A stretch of DNA of 64,000 nucleotides from Kineobactrum sediminis (GTDB taxonomy: Bacteria; Pseudomonadota; Gammaproteobacteria; Pseudomonadales; Halieaceae): positions 186,001-250,000 of the forward strand of contig NZ_PKLZ01000002.1 of assembly GCF_002868715.1 (NCBI RefSeq), in the 5' to 3' direction. Shown here piece by piece: positions 60,836 through 64,000 of the stretch (positions are counted from its first letter, which is position 1; each line of letters begins with the position of its first letter). Made by a program: the position numbers and the translations under genes. The notes under the pieces were generated by a model, which was not told where the DNA came from, made no database searches, and worked only from the letters and a program-made list of their open reading frames with translations.

Positions 60836-61635
60836 CAGGTTTGCTCCGCTGCATCGCCGAACAGCGCCTGCAGCAGCGGATAACCAAAACCGGCACTCAG
60901 GCCGCCGTCAATGGGAATGACCGCGCCGGACACATAGCGACTGTCGTCGCTGGCGAGAAAATGCACCAGTGCCGCAACTTCCCCGGCCTCGCCAATGCGC
61001 GTCGCCGGGCACAGTATTTCTACCGCCGCCACTTCCGGGTGATCTTCCGGCAACATCTCGCTCCAGATGCTGCCCGGACAGATGGCGTTAACCCGGATAC
61101 CGCGCGGCGCCAGCTCCAGCGCGGCAGTGCGGGTAAGCGATACCACCGCCGCCTTGCTGGCGCCATATTGCGCATAGCCCGGCATGGTGGTCATCGCCGC
61201 CACCGACGCGGTATTGATGATACTGCCGCCGTCGGCCATACAGGGTGCGCCGTGGTGTAGCGTGTTATAGGCGGCGATCAGGTTGAGATCGAGCAGGCCC
61301 TGGAAGGTGGCGCCGTCGGCCTCCGCAATGGTCGGGCCGGTGTTCTCGGTCCCGGCATTATTGAACAGGATATCCAGTGCGCCCTGGGCCGCCACGGTGG
61401 CCTGTAATGCGGCGGCCAGCGCCCGGGTATCGGTGACATCCAGGGCTATGAAATGCGCGCCGATACCCTCGGCAATCGCCTGCCCCGAGGCACGGCGGCC
61501 GCTGATGGTAACGCGGGCCCCCGCAGCAACCAGGCGCTGCGCGGTAGCCAGGCCGATGCCCGCGGTGCCGCCGGTAATAAAGCAGGATTTGCCGGCGACG
61601 TTGAACGGCGCCGCCTGTTGTGCTGTATCTGTCAT
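60835..61635 (-). CDS. Short-chain dehydrogenase/reductase
   Basis: A 266-residue classical SDR. The NAD-binding motif is CFITGGTAGIGLATAQRL, with DILFNNAGTENTGP, INTASVAAMTTMPGYAQYGASKAAVV (catalytic YxxxK with upstream Ser) and VNAICPGSIWSEML. The ATG at 61635 begins just after the end of the receptor gene (7 bases); a longer frame starting at 61914 lies within the receptor gene and is rejected. It likely oxidises a hydroxyl group of the imported compound or of an intermediate from the aminotransferases. Confidence 0.93.
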   Translation of the reverse strand: MTDTAQQAAPFNVAGKSCFITGGTAGIGLATAQRLVAAGARVTISGRRASGQAIAEGIGAHFIALDVTDTRALAAALQATVAAQGALDILFNNAGTENTGPTIAEADGATFQGLLDLNLIAAYNTLHHGAPCMADGGSIINTASVAAMTTMPGYAQYGASKAAVVSLTRTAALELAPRGIRVNAICPGSIWSEMLPEDHPEVAAVEILCPATRIGEAGEVAALVHFLASDDSRYVSGAVIPIDGGLSAGFGYPLLQALFGDAAEQT

Positions 61636-61642
61636 GGTCACC

Positions 61643-63823
61643 TCAGAACCGGTACTGGACATCAATGCCCACCGTGCGCGGCACGCCGCGCATGCGTTGC
61701 AGGAAACCGAAGTCGGCGCGCAGGTCGAACACATAGGCGGCATATTCCTTGTCACCCAGGTTCTTGCCCCACAGGGCGACTTCCAGGGCGTCATCGGCGC
61801 TGTGCCACGACAGGCGCGAGCCGAACAGCGTATAGGCGGACTGCCCCACGGCGCTGTCCTCGAAGGTGCTGTAGTACACGTCGTCGCTGTAGGTGGCATC
61901 GATCTGCGCGGCAATCATGCCTCCATCGCCGAGCTGCCATTCGTAGCTGGCCAGGGCGAATGCACTCAGTTCCGGTGTGTTCTGTACCGCGAGGCCGTCG
62001 ATGGGCAGCGGGCCGGTGACCGGGTCGACGATATCTTCGTCGTAGGTGGCATCCACATAGCCCAGGCCAAGCTGCAGGTAGAGGCCGTCCACCGGCGTCC
62101 AGCGCAGGTCGAGGTCCAGGCCCTGCATACTGGCATCGGCATTGCGAATGGTGTTCGAGGGCAGGCCGACACCGGGAATGGGTGCGTTGTTGAAGATCTG
62201 TGCGTCGTTGTAATCGTAGTAGAACAGGGCCGCGTTCAGCTGCAGGCGACCGTCCGCCAGGCGCGTTTTGGTACCGAGCTCCCAGGCGGTCAGTTCTTCG
62301 TTGTCATAGCTGCCGATGGCGTCGACATTGATGTGGAAGTTGCCGTTGTAGCCTCCGCCCTTGAAACCGCGACTGAGCGAGGTATAGACCAGCACATCGT
62401 CCACCGGGCGCCAGTTCAGCGCCAGTTTACCCGATACATTGTCCTCGCTGAGATCGTCGGCAAAGCGGTAGCTGTCGGTCATACCACCGGGAACAGTGCT
62501 GTCCAGGAAGAACGTGCCGGTGCCCGCGCTGGTGAAATCCACATCCAGCTGCGTATAGCGCAGCCCGGCGGTCAGGGTCAGGGTCGGGCTGAGATCGTAC
62601 TCGTATTGCCCGAACAGGGCCCAGGTGCTGAGTTCCTGGGTGTTGTCGTAGCGATAGGGAACGGGCAAGCCGGCACCGGTGAGATCCACGCCCTGGTCCT
62701 GGTCGAGATTCTCCTCGAAGTAGTACAGGCCGGCTATCCACACGGCGCCTTCACTACCGCCGCTCAGGCGCAACTCTTGCGAGAACATGTCCGCCTCCAC
62801 CCCATACTCGGGATGGATAATGGGCGCAGGCAGCATGTCGGCATCTTCCTGGTGCAGCTTGTCCAGCTCGTCGTAGGCGGTGATCGATACCAGCTCAATG
62901 CTATCGGTGAGGGTGTAGTCAAGCTTGACGGAGGCACCTGCCTGTTCCACCTGCAGTACCGGGCTGATATCCGACAAGCCCTCGTAGAAGTTCTCGTCGG
63001 CGGAGCTGTTGTACAGGTCGGCGTCGGAATCGTTGTCGCTGCCGTGAACATTGAACAGGACATTCAACCGGTCCGTCGGGGTCCAGTTCAGTTGCGCCCG
63101 GGCGGCCCAGCGTTCCTTCTCCACGTAGCTGTTGTCGACCAGGTTCTTCATGTAGCCGTCGCTGTGATAGGTCACCCCGGCGACGCGCGCTTGCACGGTG
63201 TCACCCAGGCTGCCGCCCACCGCGCCCTCGATGCGGTATTCGTCATTGCCGGTGCTGTAGTTGCCGTAGCTGCCGCGTACATAGCCTTCGGTTTCCACGC
63301 CGGGCTTGCGCGAGACCAGTGAGATTGCACCGCCAGTAGTATTGCGGCCGTAGAGCGTACCCTGCGGCCCCTTGAGTACCTCGATGCGATCAATATCGAA
63401 CAGCGCCGCAGACTGGGAGTTGGATGACCCGGCATACACCTCGTCGATATAGAAGCCCACCGGGCCACTGTTGTTGGTGGCGAAATCATTCAGCCCCACC
63501 CCGCGGATGAACACCACACTGACACCCCCTTCGCCCGCCGGTGATTCGATGTTCAGGTTGGGAATGCTGTTGGAGAGGTCGTTGCTGTCGTATAGCCCCA
63601 GCTTTTCAATGGTCTCGCCGGTCAGTGCCGACACGGTAATGCCAACGTCCTGCAGCGACTGCTCCCGCTTCTGCGCCGTCACTATGACTTCCTCCAGGGT
63701 GTTGGCCTGGGTGCTAAACGGCGCCAGCGCGGCCGCCAGCGCCACCCACAGGGGTAATCGTCGTTTGCCGAGTGCCGGCCGTTTCGAGGTTGCGGCCGCA
63801 GAATCCGTGTTGAGAACAGGCAT
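61643..63823 (-). CDS. TonB-dependent outer-membrane receptor
   Basis: The 726-residue receptor has a signal peptide ending FSTQA-N, the TonB box LEEVIVTAQKREQSLQDVG, and a plug with VVFIRGVGLNDFATNNSGPVGFYIDEVYAG and VLKGPQGTLYGRNTTGGAISLVSRKPG. The barrel extends to a C-terminal Phe (GIDVQYRF). GGGGAG precedes the ATG at 63823, and the longer frame to 63916 is rejected. It is first in an operon with SDR, two aminotransferases and a cupin, all spaced by 0-30 bases, so it should import a nitrogen-containing compound that these enzymes break down. The ligand is unknown. Confidence 0.94.
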   Translation of the reverse strand: MPVLNTDSAAATSKRPALGKRRLPLWVALAAALAPFSTQANTLEEVIVTAQKREQSLQDVGITVSALTGETIEKLGLYDSNDLSNSIPNLNIESPAGEGGVSVVFIRGVGLNDFATNNSGPVGFYIDEVYAGSSNSQSAALFDIDRIEVLKGPQGTLYGRNTTGGAISLVSRKPGVETEGYVRGSYGNYSTGNDEYRIEGAVGGSLGDTVQARVAGVTYHSDGYMKNLVDNSYVEKERWAARAQLNWTPTDRLNVLFNVHGSDNDSDADLYNSSADENFYEGLSDISPVLQVEQAGASVKLDYTLTDSIELVSITAYDELDKLHQEDADMLPAPIIHPEYGVEADMFSQELRLSGGSEGAVWIAGLYYFEENLDQDQGVDLTGAGLPVPYRYDNTQELSTWALFGQYEYDLSPTLTLTAGLRYTQLDVDFTSAGTGTFFLDSTVPGGMTDSYRFADDLSEDNVSGKLALNWRPVDDVLVYTSLSRGFKGGGYNGNFHINVDAIGSYDNEELTAWELGTKTRLADGRLQLNAALFYYDYNDAQIFNNAPIPGVGLPSNTIRNADASMQGLDLDLRWTPVDGLYLQLGLGYVDATYDEDIVDPVTGPLPIDGLAVQNTPELSAFALASYEWQLGDGGMIAAQIDATYSDDVYYSTFEDSAVGQSAYTLFGSRLSWHSADDALEVALWGKNLGDKEYAAYVFDLRADFGFLQRMRGVPRTVGIDVQYRF

Positions 63824-63901
63824 GGTGTACTCCCCGCCGCGCATGCGGCTCATTTTTATCGCTCGGTTTGTGGCGGGAAATCGGACTACCCGCTGCTGTT
63901 G

Positions 63902-63917
63902 TGTAACTCGTGTCACA
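63902..63917 (-). promoter_or_regulatory. Possible CRP-like site upstream of the third receptor operon
   Basis: On the minus strand, TGTGACACGAGTTACA fits TGTGA-N6-TCACA except for one base in the second half. It lies about 85 bases upstream of the receptor ATG. A further inverted pair TTGTCC/GGACAA is at 63924-63942. No -35/-10 pair could be set with confidence, so the role is a guess. Confidence 0.35.
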
Positions 63918-64000
63918 GAGTATTTGTCCTGCCTGTGGACAACAGGTTAGGATTGACCTATCACCTAATCATTTTCGGACAAGCGCCCCATGCCGCGATC

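Noticed and set aside
61283-63322. Plus-strand frame of 679 codons opposite the third TonB receptor
   Set aside because: Long but Val/Gln/Gly-rich and featureless; the receptor on the minus strand has signal peptide, plug and barrel.

Overview
The window (about 60% G+C except for one AT-rich island) looks like the chromosome of a marine, Gram-negative gammaproteobacterium, perhaps Cellvibrionales/Halieaceae-like. The reasons are three large TonB-dependent receptors (TBDRs), a porin, an Entner-Doudoroff block, Tat-exported proteins and many small catabolic clusters each with its own regulator. The taxon is inferred from gene content, not from a marker gene.

Layout. 1-7.1 kb: the tail of a probable Fe-dependent alcohol dehydrogenase, a PAS-PAS-AAA-Fis sigma-54 activator, and a divergent cyanate-utilisation operon (Tat-exported binding protein, permease, ATPase, cyanase CynS, then a porin) behind a good -24/-12 promoter with upstream dyad repeats. 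7.1-11.1 kb: zwf-pgl-edd. 11.1-13.2 kb: an HSL-type esterase and an MBL-fold hydrolase. 13.2-14.7 kb: a repeat-rich intergenic stretch and a Fic-family AMPylase. 14.7-16.7 kb: a cupin, a DUF3565-SnoaL fusion and an EamA exporter. 16.7-19.8 kb: a Tat-exported flavin amine oxidase with a secreted protein and cytochrome c, divergent from a TetR regulator. 19.8-22.4 kb: an acyl-CoA ligase and an esterase. 22.5-32.1 kb: an XRE-cupin regulator and a cyclophilin, divergent from a TBDR-HyuA-HyuB-NCS1 permease-reductase cluster. 32.1-45.6 kb: a quinone reductase, a GlpD-type dehydrogenase, an NTF2-like protein, a TBDR-NmrA-MFS cluster, an FKBP, a PPOX-fold protein, and an AraC regulator with an aldolase-TauD-hydroxyacid dehydrogenase operon.

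45.7-51.0 kb is the accessory island: an IS3-type transposase fragment, then only minus-strand genes. These are a two-gene PARIS-like defence module (ABC-type ATPase plus DUF4435 TOPRIM-like effector), a DUF4145-like zinc-ribbon protein, an unrecognised cupin/two-TM-protein pair and a small membrane protein. The gaps between several of these genes look like integron attC sites, with RYYYAAC/GTTRRRY ends, imperfect palindromes and stop codons inside the site. The stretch therefore looks like an integrase-less cassette cluster (CALIN) next to defence genes, and it is the most interesting part of the window.

51.4-64 kb: an NnrU-like membrane protein, a large zinc metalloprotease, a LuxR regulator, a class III PLP enzyme of phospho-lyase type with an APH-fold kinase, and an opposing operon (TBDR, SDR, class IV aminotransferase, class III aminotransferase, cupin) that probably takes up and breaks down an amine or amino compound.
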